Assembly (NCBI GenBank): GCA_963621885.1
Contig: CAVFFT010000012.1
Location: forward strand, 1-9,277
DNA length: 9,277 nt
DNA from: UMGS1519 sp963621885
GTDB lineage: Bacteria > Actinomycetota > Coriobacteriia > Coriobacteriales > Eggerthellaceae
Direction: 5' to 3'
The translations under genes and the position numbers were made by a program. The notes beneath the pieces are model-generated. The model made no database searches and had not been told where the DNA came from. It worked only from the letters and a program-made list of their open reading frames with translations. This document shows, in pieces, positions 1 to 6,777 of the stretch (position 1 is its first letter; the number at the start of each line of letters is the position of its first letter).

Positions 1-2
1 AC

Positions 3-131
3 GCGGAAGAGCCGGATGAGGCCGAAGACGGACTCGACGCCGATGACGAGCTCGACGAGGATGACGAAGTTGCTGACGATGCTGGCGACGACGGCGAAAC
101 GGACGACGCCGAGGATGCCAACCATGCCTGA
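3..131 (+). CDS. rbfA: C-terminal end of an upstream gene, acidic tail, probably ribosome-binding factor A
   Basis: The window opens inside a reading frame that runs from base 3 to a TGA at 129-131 and gives 42 residues, of which 24 are Asp or Glu and none is Lys or Arg. Only this tail is visible, so no folded domain can be checked. The name rests on context: in many bacteria rbfA lies just before a DHH phosphoesterase gene, truB and ribF, and the acidic end would suit a disordered extension on a small ribosome-maturation protein. RbfA binds the 30S subunit during late 16S processing. The frame overlaps the next gene by 8 bases, which supports translational coupling. Another protein with an acidic tail at this place cannot be excluded. 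Confidence 0.6.
   Translation, partial: AEEPDEAEDGLDADDELDEDDEVADDAGDDGETDDAEDANHA
111..114 (+). promoter_or_regulatory. Shine-Dalgarno of the DHH phosphoesterase gene
   Basis: GAGG lies 9 bases before the ATG at 124. This spacing decides the start: the longer frame beginning at ATG 16 is only the out-of-frame reading of the upstream acidic tail and has no such site. Confidence 0.55.
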
Positions 132-1116
132 TGCGCGCACGAATGCCACGCCTGCGGACATGGCCGCGCTTCTCGGCTCCTGCGAGAGCCTTGCCATCTG
201 CGGACACGTGAATCCCGATGGCGATTGTCTCGGTTCCGAGCTCGCGCTTGCCGCCGCTCTGCGTGCTGTGGGCAAGCAGGTCACGGTGCTTCTCGCGAAG
301 GATGCTCCGGTGGAAGAGGGGCTGCATTTCCTTCCGGGTTTTGGCGACCTTGTGCCGGCTTCGCGCTATGAGGGCACGCCTGACGCCTTCGTATATGTGG
401 ACGTGTCGGTGCGCGAGCGTGTTGGCGATGCGGCTGCGGTTGCCGACCGCGCCCCGCAGCGTTTCGTCATTGATCATCATGCGGGCACCGAACAGCTGGC
501 CGATCGCTATTACATCGATCCCTCTGCTGCTTCCTGCTCGCTTCTGATCTGGGAAGTCATCGCAGAGCTCGGCGTGGCGCCGACGGCGGACATCGCGCTT
601 TGCGCCTACACCGGCCTTATGACCGACACCGGGCGCTTCCAATTCCAGAACACCGACGCGCGCGCGTTCCAGGCGGCGGGCGAGATGGTCGCGGCAGGAG
701 CCCAGCCCGCATTGGCAGCACGGGAGTTCTTCCAGAATCGCTCGCTCGCATCGCTGCAGCTTGAGCAGTGCATGGTTCAGCGCATGCGTTTTCTTGGGGA
801 TGGCGTCTGCGCGTTCTCGTATATCACGCTCGACGATTATGCGGAATGCGGCGCGGTCGATGCTGATGCCGAAGCGCTTATCGACACGCTGCGCGCGCTG
901 CGTGGCATTCGCGTTGCCTGCCTTCTGAAGGAGCGTCCCGACAAGGTGCGGGGAAGCCTGCGCGCGAAAGACGACGACACCGATGTTGCGTCGCTTGCCA
1001 ATGAGCTTGGCGGCGGCGGCCATCGCGCGGCGGCGGGATTCACGCTGCGGCTTCCGCTTGAGGAATCCATCGTGCGGGTGCAGGGTCTTCTTGAGGAGTT
1101 GTGCGCGTCAGAATGA
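124..1116 (+). CDS. nrnA: DHH/DHHA1 family phosphoesterase, NrnA-type nanoRNase / pAp phosphatase
   Basis: A 330-residue cytoplasmic phosphoesterase with the full DHH motif set. Motif I is GHVNPDGD at 27-34 (H28, D32, D34 as metal ligands). Motif II is the Asp of YVDVS at 91-95. Motif III is DHH at 117-119. Motif IV is the Asp in LMTDTGRF near 168. The DHHA1 substrate-binding domain follows and ends in the glycine loop GGGGHRAAAG at 296-305. Proteins of this family degrade 2-5 nt RNA fragments and often dephosphorylate pAp from sulfur metabolism; some also cleave linear cyclic-dinucleotide products such as pApA, so exact substrates are inferred. The ATG at 124 is preferred to the one at 16, since residues before it are a Thr/Pro/Met-rich frame-shadow of the upstream acidic tail. 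The stop overlaps the truB start as ATGA. Length fits the family (about 310-340). Confidence 0.9.
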   Translation: MPDARTNATPADMAALLGSCESLAICGHVNPDGDCLGSELALAAALRAVGKQVTVLLAKDAPVEEGLHFLPGFGDLVPASRYEGTPDAFVYVDVSVRERVGDAAAVADRAPQRFVIDHHAGTEQLADRYYIDPSAASCSLLIWEVIAELGVAPTADIALCAYTGLMTDTGRFQFQNTDARAFQAAGEMVAAGAQPALAAREFFQNRSLASLQLEQCMVQRMRFLGDGVCAFSYITLDDYAECGAVDADAEALIDTLRALRGIRVACLLKERPDKVRGSLRAKDDDTDVASLANELGGGGHRAAAGFTLRLPLEESIVRVQGLLEELCASE

Positions 1117-2111
1117 AACGGGGAACGAGCGGCCTGTCTTTCGTGGTAGGCATCGACAAGCCTTCGGGCATGACCTCGCATGACGTGGTTTCCCGCTGTC
1201 GGCGCATCTTTGGCGAGAGGCGCATTGGGCACACGGGCACGCTTGACCCGATGGCAAGCGGCGCGATGGCCGTGTGTGTGGGTCCGGCGACCAAGCTGTC
1301 CGCCTACGTGACCTTCCATGACAAGGATTACGTCGCGCGCTTCGTGTTTGGTACCGGTACGGACACCGACGATGCGGAAGGCGAGGTTATCGAGACGGCA
1401 GCCGTTCCCGATGAGCTTGCCGATGCCGATTTCGCCATGCGTACGCTGGAGGGCATGTGCGGCGTGCAGGATCAGATGCCGCCGCGCTATTCCGCCAAAA
1501 AGGTGGCGGGCGTGCGTTCGTATAAGGCCGCGCGAGCGGGCGAGAGCGTCGCGCTTGAAGCGCAGCGGATCGAGGTCTATAGTGCGCTGCTTCTCTCGAT
1601 TGGCCGCATGGATGATGGCGTGCTGTACTGGGATGTGCGCGTGTCCGTTTCGGCAGGCACCTATATCCGCGCTATTGCGCGCGATCTGGGGCACCAGCTT
1701 TCCACCTGCGCCCATTTGGGAAGTCTCCGTCGCATGCGCAGCGGCAGGCTTTCGGTGGGAAGGTGCGTCACGCTCGATGAGCTGGAGCGACACCCCGATG
1801 CCGGGCGCATTGACCCCCTTTGGCTTCTGGGTGTGCGCTTTTTGGCGATTGACGATGGCAGGCGGCGCAAGTTGTTAGACAATGGTGCACCGATGGACGT
1901 GGAAGGCCTGCCGCTGTATGAGGCTTCCGCCATCCAGGAGGGCACGAGTGGCGCCGTTCTTTCGCATGAGCCGCTTTCCGAAGGAGAGATTGTCGGCATG
2001 CGCGAGGGAAACGTTTTGCGCGCGCTCTATGAATATGAAAGCAGAACGGGCCTTCTGAAGGCGCGTTGTGTGTTTGCACAAGGAGTTGATTGTGGGACTG
2101 TATCTGGCTGA
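1113..2111 (+). CDS. truB: tRNA pseudouridine-55 synthase TruB
   Basis: Isomerises U55 in the T-loop of tRNAs to pseudouridine. The 332-residue protein has the TruB landmarks: GIDKPSGMTSHDVV at 13-26; the catalytic motif GHTGTLDPMASG at 39-50 with the nucleophile D45; the MPPRYSAKK box; the Tyr/Arg-rich GTYIRAIARDLG motif that packs against the active site; and a C-terminal region (LGVRFLAIDDGRRRKLLDNGAPM onwards) resembling the PUA-like RNA-binding tail of actinobacterial TruB. The start is uncertain by four codons. GTG at 1101 sits only 2 bases after GAGGAG (1093-1098), too close; ATG at 1113 forms the ATGA overlap with the preceding stop and is 14 bases from that site, so reinitiation by a terminating ribosome is the likely route. 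The end overlaps ribF by 20 bases. Confidence 0.95.
   Translation: MKRGTSGLSFVVGIDKPSGMTSHDVVSRCRRIFGERRIGHTGTLDPMASGAMAVCVGPATKLSAYVTFHDKDYVARFVFGTGTDTDDAEGEVIETAAVPDELADADFAMRTLEGMCGVQDQMPPRYSAKKVAGVRSYKAARAGESVALEAQRIEVYSALLLSIGRMDDGVLYWDVRVSVSAGTYIRAIARDLGHQLSTCAHLGSLRRMRSGRLSVGRCVTLDELERHPDAGRIDPLWLLGVRFLAIDDGRRRKLLDNGAPMDVEGLPLYEASAIQEGTSGAVLSHEPLSEGEIVGMREGNVLRALYEYESRTGLLKARCVFAQGVDCGTVSG
2080..2085 (+). promoter_or_regulatory. Shine-Dalgarno that sets the ribF start
   Basis: AAGGAG inside the end of truB, 6 bases before GTG 2092. The upstream in-frame GTG at 2068 precedes this site and TTG 2086 directly abuts it, so both are poorer starts. Confidence 0.65.
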
Positions 2112-3012
2112 CGAGAAATTCGACAGGAGCGTTTTCAAGGGTTCTTCGTGCGCGTTCGGCGTGTTCGACGGCCTTCATGCGGGGCATCGCTACCTTATTG
2201 ATTGCGCAATCAAGACGAATGATGTTGCCGATGCCCACAGCATCGTCATTACTTTCGATATCGACCCTGACGAGGTGTTTCATCCGCAGCGTCTGAAGAA
2301 GCTCTGCCGCAACGCCGACCGCATCGACCTGCTGTGCGGGGCCGGCTGCGACGACGTGGTGGTTTTGCCCTTCACGCGCGAATTCTTCTCGCAGGAGCCG
2401 ATGGACTTCCTCGCGAACACCTTCCCGGCGGGCGCGCCCGCGCATCTGCATGTGGGAGAGGATTTCCATTTCGGCGCGAAGGCGGCGGGCAATGTCGACA
2501 CGCTGCGCGAGTGGGGCGCCAAGGTGGGTTGCGAGATTCACGCGCACCATCTGGTGTCGGCCGATGGCCAGCCCATTACCGCGACGCGCATTCGCGGGCT
2601 TCTGGGCGAATGCAAGATCCGCGAGGCGAACCGGCTGCTCCAGCGTCCCTATTCCATTCGCGAGACCGTCCACAAGGGTCGCGGCGATGGTGCGGGATTC
2701 GGCTTCGCAACGGCGAATCTGCAGGTGAAAGAGCACGACCGCGTGCTTGGCGAAGGCGTGTATGCCGCATATGCCATCATCGATGGCACGCGCTTCAAGG
2801 CGGCGGTGTCGGTGGGCGTTTCGCCGACCTTCGAAGAGACCTCGATCGCCAATATGGAAGTGCACATTCTCGATTTCTCGGGCGATATTGTCGGCAAGGC
2901 GATAACGGTGGAGTTCATCGAATTCCTGCGCCCGATGATAAAATTCAACTCGACCGAAGAGCTCATCGCGACGGTGACGGGCAATATCGAGTGGGTTCGC
3001 GAGAACCTCTAG
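2092..3012 (+). CDS. ribF: Bifunctional riboflavin kinase / FAD synthetase RibF
   Basis: Phosphorylates riboflavin to FMN and adenylates FMN to FAD. In this 306-residue protein the N-terminal nucleotidyltransferase domain (about 15-180) shows GVFDGLHAGH at 23-32 with the HxGH pair H29/H32, VGEDFHFG at 121-128 and the TATRIR box at 163-168, the usual S/T-x-x-I-R site. The C-terminal riboflavin kinase domain (about 185-300) shows the glycine loop KGRGDGAGFGFATAN at 195-209, GVYAAYA, SVGVSPTF at 240-247, the putative catalytic Glu of MEVHILDF (E256), and LRPMIKFNSTEEL near the end. The kinase motif normally reads PTAN; here it is ATAN, which keeps the Mg-binding Thr (T207) and the Asn. GTG at 2092 is chosen because AAGGAG lies 6 bases upstream. 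It overlaps truB by 20 bases, so the two are almost certainly cotranscribed. Confidence 0.95.
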   Translation: MGLYLADEKFDRSVFKGSSCAFGVFDGLHAGHRYLIDCAIKTNDVADAHSIVITFDIDPDEVFHPQRLKKLCRNADRIDLLCGAGCDDVVVLPFTREFFSQEPMDFLANTFPAGAPAHLHVGEDFHFGAKAAGNVDTLREWGAKVGCEIHAHHLVSADGQPITATRIRGLLGECKIREANRLLQRPYSIRETVHKGRGDGAGFGFATANLQVKEHDRVLGEGVYAAYAIIDGTRFKAAVSVGVSPTFEETSIANMEVHILDFSGDIVGKAITVEFIEFLRPMIKFNSTEELIATVTGNIEWVRENL

Positions 3013-3162
3013 TTTCCCGGTGGCGCCGCGGTCGGCCGCAAGGTGAGGTTGCGGGGCATTTGGCGGGAGCGCGCGGGGCGCGGGATGCGACAAGGCACCT
3101 GACCAGCGCGAACAGGTGGGCCGCAAAGTGACGGACAGTAAGACAGCGAGAGGCGGGACCGT
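3013..3162. other. Spacer between ribF and the membrane-protein gene, with a direct repeat and a hairpin
   Basis: This 150-base GC-rich gap has no convincing gene and no T-run terminator. Two short structures stand out. A near-direct repeat of GGCCGCAARGTGA occurs at 3034-3046 and 3119-3131. A 6-base perfect inverted repeat, CACCTG at 3096-3101 and CAGGTG at 3113-3118, encloses an 11-base loop. No sigma70-like promoter can be picked confidently, so whether transcription continues from ribF into the next gene is open. Confidence 0.4.
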
Positions 3163-3627
3163 ATGGCTTCTTCTTTGAATACAAAGCGCATGTTCTTGAT
3201 GATGATCGCCGCGGTGGGACTTATTGCCGCCGTGGTCTGCATTGTCGTGCTTGCCACCGGCGTGCGCGAGGCGACGCGCGAGCGCCTGTTCCTTGTGGGC
3301 TCGCTGCTTATCGTCTCGATTGTCTGCCTCGCACTTTCGATTCATTTCAAGGACACCACGCAGAAGCTTGATGAGTCGGGTGCGGCTTCGGCCGCCGCTT
3401 CCGAAGATGGCGGCGCCGGCGAGGCGAAGGGTGCGGGCGTGAAGAGCGTTTCCGCAAAGAACGCCGCCCAGCCTGAAGCCGAGCAGGACCCCGATGATGT
3501 TGCGCTTCCGCAAAATGGACCTGCTGCGGGCGGTTATGGCGCGGGCAACGTGCGTCAGGCGCATGCGGCTTCCGTTGTGCCTGAAGAAGACCCCGACGAT
3601 GTCCATCTTCCTCAAAACGACGCATAA
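3163..3627 (+). CDS. Small two-helix membrane protein with a disordered tail, function unknown
   Basis: I do not recognise a family. The 154-residue product begins with a short basic segment, then two hydrophobic stretches at about 11-33 and 42-60 joined by a charged loop (REATRER), which predicts a helical hairpin in the cytoplasmic membrane. Residues 61-154 are rich in Ala, Gly, Glu and Asp and look disordered. Within this tail DPDDVALPQN (109-118) and DPDDVHLPQN (143-152, just before the stop) are near-identical copies using different synonymous codons, which suggests selection on the peptide itself. ATG 3163 is preceded by GAGAGG (3148-3153) at 9 bases. The gene ends 16 bases before dnaG and may share its mRNA. 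It has the codon bias of its neighbours, so it looks native rather than imported. Confidence 0.75.
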   Translation: MASSLNTKRMFLMMIAAVGLIAAVVCIVVLATGVREATRERLFLVGSLLIVSIVCLALSIHFKDTTQKLDESGAASAAASEDGGAGEAKGAGVKSVSAKNAAQPEAEQDPDDVALPQNGPAAGGYGAGNVRQAHAASVVPEEDPDDVHLPQNDA

Positions 3628-3633
3628 GGCCAG

Positions 3634-3657
3634 ATGAGCGGCTATGGCGGGATTTAG
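3634..3657 (+). other. Possible 7-codon leader ORF overlapping the dnaG start
   Basis: ATG at 3634 opens a minimal frame (MSGYGGI, stop TAG 3655-3657) that runs across the dnaG ATG at 3644 in another frame. The only Shine-Dalgarno-like bases nearby, AAGG at 3626-3629, sit 4 bases from this ATG and 14 from the dnaG ATG. It could tune primase translation, or be chance; very short frames arise often. Confidence 0.25.
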
Positions 3658-5785
3658 CCAGGAGGATATACAGCACGTACGCGAAGCGAATGACATCGTT
3701 GATGTCTTCTCGGAACGGATGCCCCTGAAACAGCGGGGCCGTGACTTCTGGTGCTGCTGTCCCTTCCATCAGGAGAAAACGCCTTCGTGCAAGATCGACC
3801 CGAACACCCAGCTGTGGCATTGCTTCGGCTGCGGCGAGGGCGGCGACCTTTTCTCGTTCGTCATGAAGATGGACGGCCTCGATTTTCCCGATGCGGTGCG
3901 CTGGCTCGCCGATCGTGCGCATATCGAGATTGAAGAGCGGGGTGGCCGCGGGCTGCCGCGTGGGCAGAAGGCCCGCTTGCAGGAGATATGCAAGGAGGCC
4001 GCGGAATTCTACCATCTGCAGCTGATGCGCTCGCGCGATGCGGGCGCGGCGTCGGCGCGTGAATACCTGGGTTCGCGCGGGCTCGGCGGCGAGATTCCCC
4101 GCAAATGGAAGCTCGGATATGCTCCGGGACATGGACAGCTTGTGTCCTATCTGCGCAGCAAGGGATTTCACGACAACGAGATGATTCAGGCGAATGTCGC
4201 GACGGCGCCGCGTGGGCGTGGCGGGGTGCGCGACCGCTTCTATGAGCGCGTGATGTTCCCCATTCATGATGTGCGCGGCGGTTGCATCGCCTTTGGCGGA
4301 CGCGTGATAGGTACCGGCGAGCCGAAGTACCTCAACTCACAGGAGACGCCGATCTTCCACAAGTCGGAGGTTCTTTACGGGCTTGACCAGGCGAAAACGG
4401 CGATAACGGCGACGGGCACCGCGATTGTCGTCGAAGGCTACACCGACGTGATCGCCCTGCATACCGCCGGTGTTGAAAACGCGGTGGCGACGCTGGGCAC
4501 CGCGCTCACGCGTCAGCATATCCGCGAGATTTCCCGTTTCGCATCAAAGCGCATCGTCTATCTGTTCGACGGCGACGCGGCAGGTCAGCGCGCGGCGGAT
4601 AGGGCGCTGCAATTCATTGATTACAGCATGACGCCCGAATCGGGCAAGATGCGCGTCGAGCTTCTGGCGGTCGTGCTGCCCGATAACCTCGACCCGGCGG
4701 ATTTTGTTGCGCAGCGTGGCGCCGGCCAGCTGCGCGAGCAGGTGGCGCAGGCGCGTCCGCTTCTGCAATTTGGCATAGACCGGCGCTTGGCGGCGCATAG
4801 TCTCGATACGCCGGAAGGACGTTCCGCGGCTTTCGTGGACGCGCTTTCCGTGCTGGCGCCCATCAAGGATTCGCTGATCGCGAATGAGTATGCGGTTCAG
4901 ATTGCCGGTCGCGTTCGCGTGAGCGAGACGGAGGCCCTTTCGCGCCTGGCGCAATTGAAGCCGCCGCGTGAGCTCTCCGAAGGGTCGCAGGCCGCGACGC
5001 GAAATGGCGCTGCGGGTAATGGCGCTTTCGGAAATGGCGCGGCTGCGGGTGCGCAGGGTGGCGCGACGCCACAGGGCGGAGCGTCTGGTCGTGGCGGTGC
5101 GCCGATGCAAGGCGCGCCGATGCAGCGAGGAGGGTCGTCCGCCCAGCAAGCGGGTCGCGGCGGCTCTTATTCCTATGGCGCGACAGCCGGCGGAAATGGC
5201 GGCGGTTCGTTTGGGAACAGCCCGGTGGCTGGCGGTTCAGCATCTGGCGGGAATCCGGACGGCTATGCCGGGAATGCAGGCGGATATGGCGCTGGCGCGT
5301 ATGGTGCCGGCGGCTCCCAAGGTGCGGCGTCCGCCGGGGAATCGGTGCGCTTGCGTTTCGAGCGCTCGTTTCTTTCCGTCTGCGCGCAGAATCCGATTCT
5401 CGCGCTCGCGCACGCCGACACGATCGCGCGGACCTCTTGGCATGATGACGCGTATGCGCAGGTGGCGGCGCTGCTTCTGCAGATGCTTGCCGAGGAGCCG
5501 GGCATTGCGCCCGCTACGCTTGTGGCGCGCATTGGCGAGAGCGTTCCCGCGGCATCCGGTTTTCTCACCTCTGCCGAGACGCGCGAAGGGGAAGAGGAGG
5601 GGCGCTACGCCCAATTCCTTGCGGAAGAGCTCGTCATTGGCGACATGGAAGACCAAATCGAGAGCATGCAAAGCCTCATTCGCGACCCGTCCATTTCGCA
5701 AGACGACTATCGCATCTACTTTAACCAGATTCAGGCGATGCAGCGCGAGCTCTATCTTAAACGCCTCGCCCACAAGCCCCTTTAG
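3644..5785 (+). CDS. dnaG: DNA primase DnaG with a long Gly-rich linker
   Basis: Synthesises RNA primers at the replication fork and docks on the replicative helicase DnaB. Domains in the 713-residue product are: CHC2 zinc-binding domain at about 1-100 (C39, H42, C60, C63, in a C-x2-H-x17-C-x2-C layout); the primase N-terminal catalytic region at about 120-255; a TOPRIM fold with EGYTD at 264-268 and the metal-binding DGD at 309-311 (YLFDGDAAG); a low-complexity Gly/Ala/Ser/Gln tract at about 446-565; and a C-terminal helicase-binding region at about 566-713. The protein is longer than the usual 580-650 residues, explained by the tract. The start is firm, because an in-frame TGA at 3635-3637 lies 6 bases before ATG 3644. 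There is no good Shine-Dalgarno, consistent with weak translation, which is known for primase genes elsewhere. rpoD, which often follows dnaG, is not the next gene here. Confidence 0.96.
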   Translation: MAGFSQEDIQHVREANDIVDVFSERMPLKQRGRDFWCCCPFHQEKTPSCKIDPNTQLWHCFGCGEGGDLFSFVMKMDGLDFPDAVRWLADRAHIEIEERGGRGLPRGQKARLQEICKEAAEFYHLQLMRSRDAGAASAREYLGSRGLGGEIPRKWKLGYAPGHGQLVSYLRSKGFHDNEMIQANVATAPRGRGGVRDRFYERVMFPIHDVRGGCIAFGGRVIGTGEPKYLNSQETPIFHKSEVLYGLDQAKTAITATGTAIVVEGYTDVIALHTAGVENAVATLGTALTRQHIREISRFASKRIVYLFDGDAAGQRAADRALQFIDYSMTPESGKMRVELLAVVLPDNLDPADFVAQRGAGQLREQVAQARPLLQFGIDRRLAAHSLDTPEGRSAAFVDALSVLAPIKDSLIANEYAVQIAGRVRVSETEALSRLAQLKPPRELSEGSQAATRNGAAGNGAFGNGAAAGAQGGATPQGGASGRGGAPMQGAPMQRGGSSAQQAGRGGSYSYGATAGGNGGGSFGNSPVAGGSASGGNPDGYAGNAGGYGAGAYGAGGSQGAASAGESVRLRFERSFLSVCAQNPILALAHADTIARTSWHDDAYAQVAALLLQMLAEEPGIAPATLVARIGESVPAASGFLTSAETREGEEEGRYAQFLAEELVIGDMEDQIESMQSLIRDPSISQDDYRIYFNQIQAMQRELYLKRLAHKPL
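4980..5338 (+). repeat. Low-complexity Gly/Ala-rich coding tract inside dnaG
   Basis: About 120 codons encode almost only Gly, Ala, Ser, Asn, Gln, Pro, Arg and Tyr. Short units recur, such as NGA three times near the start, GAPMQ twice (around 5098-5122), and GGY/YGAG steps near the end. At DNA level the tract is built on GGC/GCG triplets; the line 5101-5160 is 45 G+C of 60. It separates the TOPRIM-containing core from the helicase-binding end and is predicted to be an unstructured tether. Confidence 0.8.
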
Positions 5786-5901
5786 CGCTTACGAAAAGTC
5801 CGCCTTCGTTTCGTGAAGGTTGATATGGCGTTTCCTCAAATCGGATTCGCTATAGGAAAGTGTTTGCATGAGTCGCATTGGCGCTTGCCGGAATGCTTCG
5901 T
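5786..5901. other. Convergent gap between dnaG and abiEii
   Basis: These 116 bases lie between the ends of two converging genes. Two alternative small hairpins occur right after dnaG: ACGAAA (5791-5796) with TTTCGT (5809-5814), and CCTTC (5803-5807) with GAAGG (5815-5819). Another lies next to the abiEii stop: GCATTGGC (5875-5882) with GCC and AATGC (5887-5896). None is followed by a clear T-run on either strand, so a two-way terminator is plausible but unproven. Composition falls from GC-rich to mixed across this gap, which makes it the likely left edge of the AbiE insertion. Confidence 0.35.
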
Positions 5902-6777
5902 TTATGTCTCGTGGCTGCTTTCTGGAGCGCCTTGGGTAGCGATTCTATCCATAAGCGTTCGAATGGTTTTGCAAGCGTCGTCGAAAGATATGTCCTTGGC
6001 ATACTCGTATTCGCGAGCGTATTTTTCCCATTGCTTGCGGAGTCTTTCGCTCTTGAGAATTTCGCTCATGATTTCTGGATAGTCCTCCAAGATGCTGCTG
6101 CTGCCGCGTTTTTCCGTCGTACGCTCCAATGCCTGTCGCAATGTCGATATTTGGCATTGCGAACCGTGCAATGCATACAGAATATGTATGTCGTAATAGT
6201 CTCTGAGGCGGGTGTTCGCGATATTTCGAGTAAGTATGGTTTCCATTTTTTCCGCCAGTACCGTTTCAAGGTTGTAGGCGAGGACGCTGATTGTTCGGTC
6301 ATCGAAGAGCAAGGGAAACGCGTATTCAATTTCGCGCGGTGTAATCATGTCGCCTGTGGTGACATCTACTGTCAAGGGTACGCTTATTGGCTGGTAGTTT
6401 GCCTTGAGCGCGACACGGATGCCGGGGTAATCGTCCGCATCCCTGATATCAGTAGTGCCGGCAATTTCAAATTGAATGTCGTCAGCAATCGGGATTGCGC
6501 AAATGTCAGCGAAGATTCTGTTTATCGTTTCATGCGTTAGCGTCAGCCCTTTGATTGTCGTGTCGAGATCCATTGTTGCTCGCGTGTCGAGCCCCACAAT
6601 CGCCGAAATCAGAAATCCGCCTTTGATAATGAAATTGCTTCTATAAGGCGAAAGCGATATTCGTTCCAGCAATCGCTCGAGCATGTAGTTCTGCATGACG
6701 AGCTGTGCCGAGATATGCTTCTCCGCTGCCTTGTTTTTGATATGGGCTTTTAGCTGCATTGGGTTGTTTGTGATCAT
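5902..6777 (-). CDS. abiEii: AbiEii toxin, nucleotidyltransferase fold (DUF1814)
   Basis: The toxin of an AbiE toxin-antitoxin/abortive-infection pair, 291 residues, cytoplasmic. The nucleotidyltransferase core shows KGG at 52-54 and the metal-binding R-x-T-x-D-x-D (R66, D70, D72), followed by a third motif, NLETVLAEKMETIL with E176 and K177, and the family end-motif RLRDYYDI (R192, D193, D196). Family knowledge: AbiEii proteins are bacteriostatic and reported to bind GTP, and the related MenT toxins add nucleotides to tRNA; which target is used here is unknown. The frame extends upstream to 6936, but ATG 6777 is chosen: it overlaps the AbiEi stop by 4 bases (ATGA) and has GGAGG (6785-6789) 7 bases upstream. 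All catalytic residues seem present, so the toxin looks intact. Lower GC than dnaG or def suggests transfer. Confidence 0.92.
   Translation of the reverse strand: MITNNPMQLKAHIKNKAAEKHISAQLVMQNYMLERLLERISLSPYRSNFIIKGGFLISAIVGLDTRATMDLDTTIKGLTLTHETINRIFADICAIPIADDIQFEIAGTTDIRDADDYPGIRVALKANYQPISVPLTVDVTTGDMITPREIEYAFPLLFDDRTISVLAYNLETVLAEKMETILTRNIANTRLRDYYDIHILYALHGSQCQISTLRQALERTTEKRGSSSILEDYPEIMSEILKSERLRKQWEKYAREYEYAKDISFDDACKTIRTLMDRIATQGAPESSHET

Noticed and set aside
16..123. N-terminal extension of the NrnA frame from ATG 16
   Set aside because: It is the shifted reading of the upstream acidic tail (Thr/Met/Pro-rich), has no ribosome-binding site, and the family begins close to ATG 124.
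1768..3696. Long - strand open frame of 642 codons opposite truB, ribF and the membrane-protein gene
   Set aside because: Antisense shadow caused by GC-rich codon bias; His/Arg/Ala-rich with no recognisable domain, and it covers well-supported genes.
5791..5819. Intrinsic terminator after dnaG
   Set aside because: Two mutually exclusive weak stems and no T-run on either strand; kept only as a description of the gap.
5878..6540. + strand open frame of 220 codons opposite abiEii
   Set aside because: AbiEii on the other strand has complete catalytic motifs, a good ribosome-binding site and an operon partner; this frame has none of these.
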